Below are positions 53,434 through 63,246 of a stretch of 64,000 nt of DNA, piece by piece (the first letter of the stretch is position 1; the number at the start of each line of letters is the position of its first letter). Source of the DNA: Turicimonas muris (lineage in GTDB: Bacteria; Pseudomonadota; Gammaproteobacteria; Burkholderiales; Burkholderiaceae_F); the NCBI RefSeq assembly GCF_002221595.1, contig NZ_NHMP01000003.1:62001-126000 (forward strand), given 5' to 3'. The notes beneath the pieces are model-generated. The model searched no databases and was not told where the DNA came from. It worked only from the letters and a program-made list of their open reading frames with translations. A program made the position numbers and the translations under genes.

Positions 53434-54621
53434 ATGAATCCAGATTTAGCGCTGACTAGACCTTACCCTTTTACACGATTAAAAAAATTATTGGAAGGAT
53501 CTCAGCCTCCTGCCGGCAAAAAACATATTTCTCTGTCAATCGGAGAACCGAAACATCCGGCTCCTTCATCTGTATTAAATGAGCTTTACCACAACTTCCA
53601 ACTGTTTGAAAAATATCCTTCCACCAATGGAATGCCTGAACTGCGGGAGGCAATTGCCAATTGGAACTTGAGACGGCATGGAGTAAAACTCAATCCAGCC
53701 ACTCAAATTCTGCCGGTCAACGGGTCCCGAGAAGCCCTATTTTCTTTTACTCAAGCTGCCATAGACTCCTCCAAGAACCCGACGGTTTTAATGCCTTGTC
53801 CCTTCTACCAAATCTATGAGGGAGCGGCCATTATGGCCGGAGCCAAACCCGTTTATATCCCGACAACTGCTGAAAACGACTTTGTGATGGACTTAGAGGC
53901 CTCTGCCTCCGAAGAAGAACTCGAAAACGCCCAACTGGTTTTTGTTTGCTCCCCGAGCAACCCGACAGGAAAAGTCCTCGGCCTGGCTCATTGGAAAAAA
54001 TTATTTGAATTGGCCGATAAATACAACTTCATTATCGCCAGTGATGAATGTTATTCGGAAATTTATTTCGACGAAGATAATCCCCCGCTTGGAGCTTTGC
54101 AAGCCGCGAAGATTCTAGGCCGAGATGATTTTGACAAGTTAGTGGTTTTTTCAAGTTTGTCCAAGCGCTCAAACATTCCGGGCATGAGAACAGGATTCGT
54201 GGCAGGTGATGCAAAGCTCTTGAAACCCTATCTTCTTTACCGAACCTATCACGGCTGCGCCATGAGCGGTCCTTTGCAAAAAGCAAGCATCATTGCTTGG
54301 AATGATGAAGAACACGTTAAAGAGAACAGACGTCTTTACCATGAAAAATTTGAAGCCGGTCTGCCTCTCGTACAGCAGACCCTTGAAGTAGAAATGCCGG
54401 ATGCCTCATTTTATCTTTGGGCTAAGACCCCAATAGATGATAAAGTTTTTACTAGGAGGCTCTACGAGGAAGCAGGCATCACGGTTCTTCCGGGGAGTTT
54501 TTTAGGAAGAGAACTGGCAAACGGCATCAATCCGGGTTCCGGATACGTGCGAATTGCACTCGTAGCGACAACTGAAGAAGTGAAAGAAGCGACGCAACGA
54601 ATCGCTGAATTTAAGATATAG
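53434..54621 (+). CDS. dapC: Succinyldiaminopimelate aminotransferase
   Basis: PLP fold-type I aminotransferase of the succinylase lysine/meso-DAP pathway. Visible are [12 protein letters not shown] near the N-terminus, the PLP region [12 protein letters not shown], the Asp in [12 protein letters not shown], the Schiff-base Lys in [16 protein letters not shown] (near residue 245), and the carboxylate Arg in GYVRIALVA. Length 395. First of dapC-dapD-dapE-prmB; context settles the substrate. Confidence 0.95.
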   Translation: MNPDLALTRPYPFTRLKKLLEGSQPPAGKKHISLSIGEPKHPAPSSVLNELYHNFQLFEKYPSTNGMPELREAIANWNLRRHGVKLNPATQILPVNGSREALFSFTQAAIDSSKNPTVLMPCPFYQIYEGAAIMAGAKPVYIPTTAENDFVMDLEASASEEELENAQLVFVCSPSNPTGKVLGLAHWKKLFELADKYNFIIASDECYSEIYFDEDNPPLGALQAAKILGRDDFDKLVVFSSLSKRSNIPGMRTGFVAGDAKLLKPYLLYRTYHGCAMSGPLQKASIIAWNDEEHVKENRRLYHEKFEAGLPLVQQTLEVEMPDASFYLWAKTPIDDKVFTRRLYEEAGITVLPGSFLGRELANGINPGSGYVRIALVATTEEVKEATQRIAEFKI

Positions 54622-54629
54622 GAGTAAAA

Positions 54630-55436
54630 ATGCAATATATAAAAGACATTATCGAACGCGCTTTTGACCTCAAGCCGGAACATTTAGGTCCCGAAGTACA
54701 CAACGCTGTAGATGAAGTTCTTCAGTCTTTGAACAAGGGGAAATTAAGAGTCGCCGAAAAGATTGACGGCAAGTGGGAAGTCAATCAATGGATCAAAAAG
54801 GCAATTCTTCTTGAATTCAGAATGAATCCAAGCCGTGTTTCCAGAGCAGGTGAGTTTGTTTATTTCGACAAAGTTCCTCTTAAATTTACTCTTTACAACG
54901 AAAGAATGTTCAAGGAAGGCGGCTTCCGCGTTGTTCCAGGAGCTATCGCCCGCGAAGGCAGCTTCATTGCTCCGGGAGCTGTTTTGATGCCGTCTTATGT
55001 CAACATCGGTGCATACGTCGGTGAAAACACAATGGTCGACACTTGGGCAACCGTAGGCTCTTGTGCACAAATCGGCAAAAACTGTCATCTCTCCGGCGGT
55101 GTCGGCATCGGCGGCGTTTTGGAACCTCTCCAGGCCAACCCAACTATTATTGAAGATAACTGCTTCATCGGTGCCCGCAGTGAAATTGTCGAAGGCGTCA
55201 TCGTTGAAGAAAACTCCGTTATCTCTATGGGCGTCTTTATCGGCCAAAGCACGAAGATCTATGACAGAACAACAGGCGAAATTTTCAGAGGCCGTGTTCC
55301 TGCCGGTTCCGTTGTTGTCCCGGGAAGCCTCCCGAGCAAAGACGGCAAATATAACCTGAACTGCGCCGTCATCGTTAAGCGTGTCGATGCCCAAACAAGA
55401 GCCAAGACAAGCATTAACGAACTTTTAAGAGACTAA
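54630..55436 (+). CDS. dapD: Tetrahydrodipicolinate N-succinyltransferase
   Basis: Transfers succinyl from succinyl-CoA in the DAP pathway. N-terminal helical domain, then a left-handed beta-helix ([40 protein letters not shown]) and the C-terminal strand. Length 268. Strong RBS GGAG seven bases before ATG, eight bases after the dapC stop. Confidence 0.98.
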   Translation: MQYIKDIIERAFDLKPEHLGPEVHNAVDEVLQSLNKGKLRVAEKIDGKWEVNQWIKKAILLEFRMNPSRVSRAGEFVYFDKVPLKFTLYNERMFKEGGFRVVPGAIAREGSFIAPGAVLMPSYVNIGAYVGENTMVDTWATVGSCAQIGKNCHLSGGVGIGGVLEPLQANPTIIEDNCFIGARSEIVEGVIVEENSVISMGVFIGQSTKIYDRTTGEIFRGRVPAGSVVVPGSLPSKDGKYNLNCAVIVKRVDAQTRAKTSINELLRD

Positions 55437-55438
55437 GC

Positions 55439-56587
55439 ATGACTGCCGCCTCAGACAACTTAACCCTTCGGCTTTTGAGAGAAGTCCTCTCTTGTCCCTC
55501 CGTCACACCGGAGGATAAGGGATGCCAGAACTTAATCAGCGGTTTCCTTATTGACGCCGGGTTTGAATCAGAAACTATTTGCCGTGGAAAAACAGACAAT
55601 CTTTACTGTTGGTATGGATCTGCCGGACCATTGTTTTTATTTGCCGGTCACACTGACGTCGTTCCTCCCGGTTGCGGCTGGAATACAGACCCGTTTGCTC
55701 CGACAGAAGTTGACGGGAACTTAGTTGCTCGAGGCGCGCAGGACATGAAAACCTCTGACGTTTGCTTTGCAGCTGCTGCAAAGCAATTCGTCAAAAACTT
55801 TCCAAACTTTAAGGGTCGTATTGCCCTTCTTCTCACAAGTGATGAAGAAGGGGACGGCAAAGACGGAACGGCTTTTGCCATCGAGGAACTGAAGAAGAAA
55901 GGAATTCAGCCCGACTTTTGTATTGTCGGCGAACCGACTTGCTCTAAAGAATTAGGAGACACCATCAAGAACGGCCGCAGAGGCTCTTGCAACTGCCGGG
56001 TTACTATTTATGGGGAACAAGGTCATGTCGCCTATCCGTTAAAGGTTGAAAACCCAATTCATACAGCGTCCAAAATTATCAGCAAGCTTGCTCAAACTCA
56101 GTGGGATCAGGGCTGCGAAGGCTTCCCCTCCACTTCTTTCCAGGTAAGCAATATCACTGCCGGAACAGGCGCCGTCAACATAGTCCCCGGCTCCTGCAGC
56201 TTTGTTTTTAATTTACGTTATAACCCGGCAACTTCCGGCCAAGAAATCGAAAATAAAGCTAACGGCATTATTAAAGAATTTGCAGAAAACTCCGATATCT
56301 CTTGGGAGCACAGCGCTTTTCCTTTTAAAACGGAAGGAAAGGAATTAACCGGATGCTTAGAAAAAGCCATCTCTAAGGTTCAAGATATCAAACCAGCGCT
56401 TTCAACCACAGGAGGAACCAGCGACGCACGTTTCATCAGCCGGTGGTGTTCGGAAGTCGTTGAATTCGGCCCTGTCAACAATCTCATCCATAAAGCGAAC
56501 GAATCCATTCCTTTGAAGGATATTCCGAAGCTGACAGAAATCTATTACCAAACACTTGTCAATCTTTTTTCGGTAAGTTCAAAATGA
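55439..56587 (+). CDS. dapE: Succinyl-diaminopimelate desuccinylase
   Basis: Di-zinc M20 hydrolase releasing LL-DAP. Metal-site motifs are FAGHTDVVPPG (His, near residue 68), ARGAQDMKTS (bridging Asp), LTSDEEGDGKDG (catalytic and metal Glu) and IVGEPT; the lid domain carries the catalytic His in GEQGHVAYP. Length 382. Two bases after dapD; its stop overlaps the prmB start (ATGA). Confidence 0.98.
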   Translation: MTAASDNLTLRLLREVLSCPSVTPEDKGCQNLISGFLIDAGFESETICRGKTDNLYCWYGSAGPLFLFAGHTDVVPPGCGWNTDPFAPTEVDGNLVARGAQDMKTSDVCFAAAAKQFVKNFPNFKGRIALLLTSDEEGDGKDGTAFAIEELKKKGIQPDFCIVGEPTCSKELGDTIKNGRRGSCNCRVTIYGEQGHVAYPLKVENPIHTASKIISKLAQTQWDQGCEGFPSTSFQVSNITAGTGAVNIVPGSCSFVFNLRYNPATSGQEIENKANGIIKEFAENSDISWEHSAFPFKTEGKELTGCLEKAISKVQDIKPALSTTGGTSDARFISRWCSEVVEFGPVNNLIHKANESIPLKDIPKLTEIYYQTLVNLFSVSSK

Positions 56588-57477
56588 ATTTAGAAAACAC
56601 TGCCCCTCTAAGAACAATTAGAGATTTTGTCAGGTACGCTGCAACTCAATTGTCAAAAGCAAACATCTCTTATGCTCACGGATATGACAATCCATACGAC
56701 GAAGCAGGATTTTTAGTGCTCCGTTCCTTGGGAATCGAACTTGAATATGAAAATAAGTTTTTAGACGCAGCGTTAACTCAGGACGAAAGACAATTCATTC
56801 TTAACCCAATTTCCCGCAGATGCGATGAACTTGTGCCGACTGCTTATCTCACCAAAGAGTGGTGGCTGACCGGCCATCGTTTTTTTGTAGATGATCGGGT
56901 CCTAATTCCCAGAAGCTTTATTGCCGAATTAATTGAAGAAAAATTTCAGCCGTGGGTAAAGAACCCTGAAGAAATTACTTCCGTATTAGATATGTGCACC
57001 GGCTCCGGATGTCTTGCCATTCTCTCCTCCGAATGCTTCCCGAATGCGGAAGTAGATGCTGTTGATATCAGCGAAGGCGCTTTGGAAGTTGCCGAAAAAA
57101 ATATCGCCGACTACGGTTTAGAAGGTATTGTAAGACCTATTCAATCTGATTTATTTACCAACTTAGTCGGCAAGAAGTACGATGTTATCATCACAAATCC
57201 TCCCTATGTCACCACAGAAGCTATGGAGCATTTGCCCGGTGAATACCGGCACGAACCTGAGCTGGCTTTAGTTGCGGGCGAAGACGGGATGGATTTAATT
57301 AAAACTATCCTTGAGCAGGCTAAAGAACATTTAAATGATGGCGGTTTAATGTTCGTAGAACTCGGCGACGGCAAAGAGGCTTTCGAAAACAGATGGCCCG
57401 AATTAAATGTTGTATGGCTTCCCACCAGCGGAGGCGATGATCAGGTATTCATGATCAGAAAGGAAAATCTTCCGTAA
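56584..57477 (+). CDS. prmB: Ribosomal protein uL3 glutamine N5-methyltransferase
   Basis: HemK-type AdoMet methyltransferase modifying L3. N-terminal helical domain, AdoMet motif LDMCTGSGCLAILSS (near residue 137), and the NPPY motif in IITNPPYVTTEAMEHLP that binds the glutamine. VLIPRSFIAELIEE distinguishes PrmB from PrmC. Length 297. Overlaps dapE by four bases and the ABC-F gene by one. Confidence 0.95.
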   Translation: MNLENTAPLRTIRDFVRYAATQLSKANISYAHGYDNPYDEAGFLVLRSLGIELEYENKFLDAALTQDERQFILNPISRRCDELVPTAYLTKEWWLTGHRFFVDDRVLIPRSFIAELIEEKFQPWVKNPEEITSVLDMCTGSGCLAILSSECFPNAEVDAVDISEGALEVAEKNIADYGLEGIVRPIQSDLFTNLVGKKYDVIITNPPYVTTEAMEHLPGEYRHEPELALVAGEDGMDLIKTILEQAKEHLNDGGLMFVELGDGKEAFENRWPELNVVWLPTSGGDDQVFMIRKENLP

Positions 57478-59378
57478 TGCTTAGACTCCAAAACGTATCT
57501 GTCTCCCGCGGAACAAGAATTCTTTATTCCGGGGCAACACTCATCAGCAGCCCCGGAGAAAGAATCGGATTAGTGGGACCTAACGGGTCAGGCAAATCAA
57601 CATTATTTGCCGCCATTCTCGGAGAAATCGGCACAGAAGCGGGTGACATCACAACTCCGGAATACACCCTCATTTCGCACGTTGCTCAGAGAATTGAAAA
57701 CCCTGAACAGCAAGCCATGCATTACGTCCTTGAAGGACATAAGCCTCTCATCGAAGCTAAGAGTGCTTTAGCCAAGGCTGAACAGTCTCATGATGATTTA
57801 GCTTACGCCTCGGCTCTAGCCGCTTACACTGAAATCAATGAAGGAGCAGTGGTTGCCAGAGCAAAAGAAATTCTTCACGGTCTAGGATTCAAGGACGAAG
57901 ACTCCGAAAGAAAGGTATCAGAGTTCTCAGGCGGTTGGAGAAACAGACTTTCTCTGGCCCGTGCTCTGCTTACACCGGCCGAGTTAATGCTGCTTGACGA
58001 ACCGACCAACCACTTGGATATCGACTCCGTCATTTGGCTGGAAAGTTGGTTGAAGGCTCAACAAACCACTATCGTCGTCATTTCCCATGACAGAGAATTC
58101 TTAGATCGGATTTCTCAAACAATTTGGTCTATTGAAGACGGCACCATCCATCGTTATTCGGGAAACTTCTCCGATTACGAGAGAATCAGAGCTGAAAAGA
58201 TCAAACAGCAAGCAGCGGCTGCTAAAGCTTACGAAAAAAACGCCCGTCATCTGCAAAAGTTTATCGACCGTTTCCGCTATAAAGCTACCAAGGCCAAGCA
58301 GGCTCAATCCCGTATCAAGATGCTGGAAAAGCTGCAAGCCATTGAGCCGATTAAAGGAAGCAATGAATGGCGCTTTAATTTTGCTGAACCTGAGAAGATG
58401 CCTCAGCATCTCATCTTTGCACAGGAGTTGAACTGCGGCTATGACGGCAAGCCAATTCTGACTAATGTCAAAGTTAAGGTTGAACCTCAAGACCGAATCG
58501 GCGTTTTAGGCGTCAACGGAGCGGGTAAATCTACATTAATTAAAACGCTTATCGGAGAACTTGCGGCGATATCCGGAGAAATCCGCTACGGCACAGGCTT
58601 AAATATCGGGTACTTTGCCCAGCATCAGCTCGATCAGCTCAGAGAAGACGAATCCCCTTTGCAGCATCTTACCCGCATCGCACCGAATGTCAGAGAACAA
58701 GAACTGCGAAACTATCTTGGGGGATTTAAGTTCAGCAATGAGATGGCCTGCAACCCTGTCGGTCCGATGTCCGGAGGAGAAAAAGCCCGTCTTTGCCTTG
58801 CCTTGATAGCGTGGACTAAACCTAATCTTTTAGTCCTTGACGAGCCAACCAACCATTTGGATATGGAAACTCGCGATGCTCTCACCGTAGCCTTGTCCTC
58901 TTTTGAAGGTGCGGTCTTATTGGTTTCTCACGATCGGCACCTTCTGAAAACCGTATGTGACGATTTATGGATTGTTCATAAAGGTCAGGTCAGTGAATTT
59001 TTAGGAGATTTGGAAGATTACGCACGTATTGTTCTTGAAGACAAAAAGGACAAAATCAAAGAATCCGCCTCCGAGGACAAAGAAGCTCCTACGGTAAATA
59101 AAAAAGAGAAACGAAAATTAGAAGCGGAAGAAAGAGCACGCATTTCCGCTTTAAGAGCTCCTCTGCAAAAGCAGCTTAAACAGGTTGAAACCGCTCTCGA
59201 TAAAAAGTCAAAGAAGTTAAAAGAACTCAACGCTCAGTTAGCTGAGGAAGATTTTTATCAAAAAGATTCCGCTCTCGTCAGCAAAACCATCAAAGAACAG
59301 GGAGAGCTTGCTTCGGAGGTGGAAGAACTCGAACTCCAGTGGCTGAATTTATCCGAGCAAATCGAAAGCATCGTTTAA
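57477..59378 (+). CDS. ABC-F family ATPase (YheS-like)
   Basis: Ribosome-associated duplicated ATPase without membrane domains. First domain: GPNGSGKST (Walker A), FSGGWRNRLSLARAL (signature), LMLLDEPTNHLD (Walker B). An arm/linker region (about residues 235-300, Lys/Gln-rich) follows. Second domain: GVNGAGKST, MSGGEKARLCLAL, LLVLDEPTNHLD. The C-terminal coiled coil (about 530-633) is charged. Length 633 fits YheS. Its start overlaps the prmB stop (taATG), consistent with a ribosome-related role. Confidence 0.93.
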   Translation: MLRLQNVSVSRGTRILYSGATLISSPGERIGLVGPNGSGKSTLFAAILGEIGTEAGDITTPEYTLISHVAQRIENPEQQAMHYVLEGHKPLIEAKSALAKAEQSHDDLAYASALAAYTEINEGAVVARAKEILHGLGFKDEDSERKVSEFSGGWRNRLSLARALLTPAELMLLDEPTNHLDIDSVIWLESWLKAQQTTIVVISHDREFLDRISQTIWSIEDGTIHRYSGNFSDYERIRAEKIKQQAAAAKAYEKNARHLQKFIDRFRYKATKAKQAQSRIKMLEKLQAIEPIKGSNEWRFNFAEPEKMPQHLIFAQELNCGYDGKPILTNVKVKVEPQDRIGVLGVNGAGKSTLIKTLIGELAAISGEIRYGTGLNIGYFAQHQLDQLREDESPLQHLTRIAPNVREQELRNYLGGFKFSNEMACNPVGPMSGGEKARLCLALIAWTKPNLLVLDEPTNHLDMETRDALTVALSSFEGAVLLVSHDRHLLKTVCDDLWIVHKGQVSEFLGDLEDYARIVLEDKKDKIKESASEDKEAPTVNKKEKRKLEAEERARISALRAPLQKQLKQVETALDKKSKKLKELNAQLAEEDFYQKDSALVSKTIKEQGELASEVEELELQWLNLSEQIESIV

Positions 59379-59388
59379 ACCAAAACTA

Positions 59389-59817
59389 TCAGTTAACCTT
59401 CCGATCGTTCTTCACGCCCAACGGGACGATCGGAACGCCTTCTTCAATCAATTCAATGACTTCTTCCGTTTTAGCCGTTCCCCTGATGGAGCGCTCGGGA
59501 CTGTCACCATAATGAATAGCTCTCGCCTCGGCGGCAAACTTTTCCCCGACATCTTCAGCCGAGTTAATTTGTTCCGCAACTTCTTTAATTAAATTTTCTA
59601 ACCGTTCTTGGGCTTCTTTTTCACTGGCAGAGACGGAAGTACTACGGCTGCGCGCAACATGCGGGGCAGAAAGGACTCTTTCAACCTCCCTGCACTCACA
59701 AAAAGGACAAAGGAAAAGACCGGCGTCCCGCTGCTTTTCGAACTCCTTAACGCTTGGAATCATCGCTTCAAATAGATGCCCATTTTTGCATTTGAAGTTA
59801 AATACTTTTAAAGCCAA
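59389..59817 (-). CDS. DUF1178 family zinc-ribbon-like protein
   Basis: Small cytoplasmic protein of unknown function, widespread in alpha- and betaproteobacteria. The N-terminal CKNGHLFEAMIPSVKEFEKQ and LFLCPFCECREVERVLSAPH carry the four Cys/His residues of a probable zinc ribbon; the C-terminal part is helical and acidic. Length 142, usual. Convergent with the ABC-F gene only ten bases away, with no terminator between. Confidence 0.88.
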   Translation of the reverse strand: MALKVFNFKCKNGHLFEAMIPSVKEFEKQRDAGLFLCPFCECREVERVLSAPHVARSRSTSVSASEKEAQERLENLIKEVAEQINSAEDVGEKFAAEARAIHYGDSPERSIRGTAKTEEVIELIEEGVPIVPLGVKNDRKVN

Positions 59818-60358
59818 TCCAAATTCCTTTTTGTTAGTCCGCTTGTTATGTTAACCAGGAAAAGCGGCATATTCAAATTTGAAGCGTGTCGTCTGATAGC
59901 TCCCCGGAAAAACTTTCACAATTCCAGAGACCGTAATGGTAAATCTCGGCGGCTTCTTTGCTCCTCTATCACCAATACACTTTTGTTATCTTTTCATAGA
60001 AGAACAAAAAGAAGCGGACACGTGCTCCATTTTGCGCTGCGCCAACATTTTCTAATTTTCGTCTTCTGCCAATATCCTCTTTGCTCTGTCGGGCAAAGAA
60101 ATTCTTGAAGAGTTTTTGCAAAAATTTACAGTTAGAGAAAGTCTTTAGGTTTGAGTTTGTATGAGTTTTTGTTATCGAAAAATATTCAAAAAAATCTTTA
60201 ATAAACAAAGAAATCTAAACCCTCCCTCCTTAATCACACCATAAAAAGAAACTTAACCTATGTCGTATTTTTGCAACGCTTTCAAAATACGCTAAAAATT
60301 TTTGAGGACCTAATTTGACAAGCAAAAATTCTGCCTGTATAGTTCTGTTTCTCTCAGC
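59818..60358. other. Intergenic region before the tRNA cluster
   Basis: About 540 bases; the right end holds the tRNA promoter (60315-60343). The rest shows no gene or strong structure. Confidence 0.45.
60315..60343 (+). promoter_or_regulatory. Sigma-70 promoter of the tRNA cluster
   Basis: A perfect -35 TTGACA (60315-60320), 17-base spacer, and -10 TATAGT (60338-60343). Transcription would start near 60350, just before the first tRNA-Gly. Confidence 0.9.
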
Positions 60359-60434
60359 GCGGGAGTAGCTCAGTTGGTAGAGCGCAACCTTGCCAAGGTT
60401 GAGGTCGCGAGTTCGAGACTCGTCTCCCGCTCCA
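60359..60434 (+). tRNA. tRNA-Gly(GCC), copy 1
   Basis: Complete cloverleaf of 76 bases with encoded CCA. Acceptor GCGGGAG pairs with CTCCCGC; the anticodon loop CTTGCCAAG gives GCC; the T loop is GTTCGAGAC. Confidence 0.98.
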
Positions 60435-60473
60435 GAATTTTTAAAGTTATTCTTTAGAGAACAGATTTTGGAT

Positions 60474-60547
60474 GGCGCGATAGCAAAGCGGTTATGCACC
60501 GGATTGCAAATCCGTTGAGAGCGGTTCGACTCCGCTTCGCGCCTCCA
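60474..60547 (+). tRNA. tRNA-Cys(GCA)
   Basis: 74 bases with encoded CCA. Acceptor GGCGCGA pairs with TCGCGCC; the anticodon loop around GATTGCAAATC gives GCA; T arm GCGGTTCGACTCCGC. Confidence 0.98.
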
Positions 60548-60549
60548 GT

Positions 60550-60625
60550 GCGGGAGTAGCTCAGTTGGTAGAGCGCAACCTTGCCAAGGTTGAGGTCGCG
60601 AGTTCGAGACTCGTCTCCCGCTCCA
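60550..60625 (+). tRNA. tRNA-Gly(GCC), copy 2
   Basis: Identical in sequence to copy 1. It begins two bases after the tRNA-Cys CCA end, so the precursor must be processed precisely. Confidence 0.98.
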
Positions 60626-60652
60626 ACTAATCTTTCTCTAACCGATAACTAC

Positions 60653-60728
60653 GCGGGAGTAGCTCAGTTGGTAGAGCGCAACCTTGCCAAGGTTGAGGTC
60701 GCGAGTTCGAGACTCGTCTCCCGCTCCA
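60653..60728 (+). tRNA. tRNA-Gly(GCC), copy 3
   Basis: Third identical copy, last gene of the cluster. 27 bases separate it from copy 2. Confidence 0.98.
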
Positions 60729-61045
60729 TTCTTTTGTTTACTTTTCCTGATTGCATCATTACAAAAACTTCAGTTCGCCAACGAACTTCTCGGGATTAGG
60801 CTTGGGCCACAATGCCATTCTTTAGTACTTTTACTCAACACTTAAGATTACCAATTTGTCGCCTTGGCTTTTGTGCATCCCCCAAAAGCCTTTGGCATTT
60901 TTTCATTTCTGATTCCAAACGTTACCACCTGTAAAGAATCGGAAATTAATGAGTACAAATGAGATCAATTCTCAATATTTAATAATTTTTTAAGTACTTA
61001 TGCCTAGACTCTCCTTTCTAAATTCCGCTTGGTAGCGCAGCACAG
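60729..61045. other. Region between tRNA cluster and ygbA
   Basis: Contains the terminator at 60861-60902 and presumably the ygbA promoter. I found no clear NsrR or FNR palindrome, although the stretch 60940-61010 is AT-rich. No gene. Confidence 0.4.
60861..60902 (+). terminator. tRNA operon terminator
   Basis: GGCTTTTG (60866-60873) pairs with CAAAAGCC (60883-60890). The outer GCC/GGC (60861-60863 and 60894-60896) extends the stem across a small internal loop. A T-run follows. Confidence 0.8.
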
Positions 61046-61468
61046 ATGTTTGAATATGAATTAAAGAGGTTAAACCTCAGCGAGAAAAGAGAGCAGCAGG
61101 TCAAACATCCTTATATTGCTAAGGATGTTGAGACTATTCGCATCATGACAGAGATTTTCTGTCATGCACACCATGACACTAAAGAAGGAATGTGTCCGGA
61201 ATGCGAAGACTTTTATCTCTACGCCGTTAAGAGACTTGCCTGCTGCCCTTTCGGAGAGAAAAAACCGGTCTGCGGAAGCTGCAAAATCCACTGTTTCGGC
61301 AAAGGTTATAAAGAAAAAGCAAAAGAAATTATGGCCTTCTCCGGACCAAGATTAATCCTGAAACACCCTTACCTATCTTTCCGCCATTTAGTAGCATTGT
61401 TTAGGACGGCTCCGGATAAACCAACGGCCGCGAAACCGCGGCCGACTGTAGCTAAAAAAGAGAAGTAG
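61046..61468 (+). CDS. ygbA: YgbA family protein (nitrous oxide/NO-stimulated)
   Basis: Cysteine-rich cytoplasmic protein of the YgbA_NO family; its E. coli relative is induced by nitric oxide and linked to Fe-S cluster recovery. Pattern seen: an H-x-H motif in FCHAHH, CPECEDFYLYAVKRLACCPF, CGSCKIHCFGKGYKEKAKEI and the conserved FSGPRLILKHPYLSFRHL. The cysteines could bind a metal or cluster. Length 140, somewhat longer than usual with a basic tail. No NsrR-like operator was identified. Confidence 0.88.
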   Translation: MFEYELKRLNLSEKREQQVKHPYIAKDVETIRIMTEIFCHAHHDTKEGMCPECEDFYLYAVKRLACCPFGEKKPVCGSCKIHCFGKGYKEKAKEIMAFSGPRLILKHPYLSFRHLVALFRTAPDKPTAAKPRPTVAKKEK

Positions 61469-61522
61469 ACAGATACACTGAAATCTTTATGATTCGGCGT
61501 ACGAGCCTCGATATAACTCTCT

Positions 61523-63034
61523 TTACTTCTTGGCGTCTTTCATTACGGTTTCGCCCGCCACTTTGCCGTTCACTAAGCAGTCCATAACTGCATTAGCACC
61601 GATACGAACGGCACCATGAATACCTCCGGTACATTCTCCGGCAGCATAAAGGCCCGGAATCGGCTGATCGTTAACCACGGACAAAACGCGTGTGGATGTG
61701 TCAGTAGCAATACCTCCCATGGTGTGATGAATCTTCGGACTCATTTCAGAGACATAATAAGGAGCGTGAGTAAGAGACTTCAACCCTTTATCAAATTTTC
61801 GGTTGAATTCCTCATCTTTCCCAGCTTCAATCGATTTGTTAAAGTCAGCAAAAGTTTGTTTTAAGACTTCCGGATTCATTCCATAGGCTTTGGCCAGAGC
61901 ATCTAAATCCGCATACTCTTTGACCGCTCCGTTCTTTTTCAAAATTTCCATTGCTCCCGGACGGACTTTCTTGAACGATTCGACACCTTCTGCATCAGTT
62001 ACGGAAATTGTTCTTCCTTTAGCGTCTAATACTTTGAAAATAGCATCGGTTGCTGTTTTACGATCGCCGAATTCATCGGTAAATCTCTTACCGGTATTGG
62101 TATTGAGCCACAAACCATACAAAGAGCCACCTACGCTTGCAAAATGAGATCCCATGCCCATTCCTTCTTCATCCGGCGAGGTATTCGGCAAGAATTGAAT
62201 CCAATCGGCCTGAATGATATTTGCGCCTATACGGCTTGCTTCACGCATTAATTCTGCGGTTGCGCCGGGCTGATTGGTGGTCTTCAAGTTAGCCGTCAGC
62301 TTAGGATCAAGCAATGTGCGATAAGCGATATCAGCTGAGAATCCGCCGAAAGCTAAAATAACGCCGTCCTTAGCTTTGATCTCAACTGTTTTTCCTGAAT
62401 CCTCTTTTCCGAATTTGTATCCTTCACGTGCCGTAACACCGATGACTCGGCCGTCTTTATTCTTATCGAGAGAAATTACTTTAACACCCGTGAAGACAGG
62501 AACTCCGAGTTCTTTGAGTCTGGCCATGAAAGGAACCAAAATTCCTTGACCTGTTCCTTCCTTGGTAATCAAGCAGCGTCTTGCGGAATGCCCGCCTTTA
62601 CCCGTCAAATCAGTGCGCCAAACCACGCCTTGTTTTTTCGTCCACTCAAAAGTTGGAGCTGCCAATTCAGTAACGACTTTAATATGTTCAGGATCGCCTA
62701 ATCCCAGGCCAATTCTCTTCATGTCGGCAGCGAGTTTAGCCGGAGAGTCCTCAATGCCTTGTTCTTTTTGGACTGACGAACCTGGGATGGCCATCATGCC
62801 GCCGGAACGTGAAGAGTTTCCTCCGGCTACCTGCATTTTTTCCAAAACAGCTACCTTGGCACCGTTTTCAGCTGCAGAAATTGCAGCAGCTAATCCGGCG
62901 AAACCAGAACCGATGACAATGACATCGTACTCAGGAGCAATAGTTTGAGGGGCAGCCCAAATTAAAGACGGAACACCGGCGCATAAAGCTCCGGTAACCA
63001 TCACTTGAAGCATGTTTCTGCGGAATAATTTCAT
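61523..63034 (-). CDS. Exported FAD-dependent fumarate-reductase-like flavoprotein
   Basis: Flavocytochrome c/urocanate-reductase-type subunit. N-terminal signal MKLFRRNMLQVMVTGA... with a twin Arg, possibly Tat. FAD fold DVIVIGSGFAGLAAAISAAE near residue 37. Residues matching the fumarate reductase active site are present: the His in HHTMGG, the Arg in FGDRKTA, and the Arg in AVRIGANAVMDC. No CxxCH is present, so heme would come from a separate cytochrome, which is not adjacent. The ATG at 63034 has GGAG at good spacing and is preferred over 63046. About 503 residues. The acceptor (fumarate, urocanate or another enoate) is unknown. Confidence 0.9.
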   Translation of the reverse strand: MKLFRRNMLQVMVTGALCAGVPSLIWAAPQTIAPEYDVIVIGSGFAGLAAAISAAENGAKVAVLEKMQVAGGNSSRSGGMMAIPGSSVQKEQGIEDSPAKLAADMKRIGLGLGDPEHIKVVTELAAPTFEWTKKQGVVWRTDLTGKGGHSARRCLITKEGTGQGILVPFMARLKELGVPVFTGVKVISLDKNKDGRVIGVTAREGYKFGKEDSGKTVEIKAKDGVILAFGGFSADIAYRTLLDPKLTANLKTTNQPGATAELMREASRIGANIIQADWIQFLPNTSPDEEGMGMGSHFASVGGSLYGLWLNTNTGKRFTDEFGDRKTATDAIFKVLDAKGRTISVTDAEGVESFKKVRPGAMEILKKNGAVKEYADLDALAKAYGMNPEVLKQTFADFNKSIEAGKDEEFNRKFDKGLKSLTHAPYYVSEMSPKIHHTMGGIATDTSTRVLSVVNDQPIPGLYAAGECTGGIHGAVRIGANAVMDCLVNGKVAGETVMKDAKK

Positions 63035-63180
63035 TTGGTTCTCCATTTGGTTGGTCTAGTTTTTATCTACATGATTCGTAGAAATTCTAGGATCCGTGTT
63101 GCGAGATGTAAACAGAAATTATTGCTTCTTTGAGAATCACATTGATTAGTTTTTGGAGCACAAAAATATTATCTGCAAGT

Positions 63181-63214
63181 AAAAAACTCCGGTGCTTTTG
63201 CTAACTCACCGGAG
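63181..63214 (-). terminator. feoB terminator
   Basis: CTCCGGTG (63187-63194) pairs perfectly with CACCGGAG (63207-63214). On the minus strand it is followed by six T (A at 63181-63186). Confidence 0.9.
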
Positions 63215-63246
63215 CATTGAATAAAAACAACGGGTATGAATAGAGA

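Noticed and set aside
60230-60799. Short open frames across the tRNA cluster
   Set aside because: They overlap functional tRNA genes and repeat because the tRNA-Gly copies are identical.
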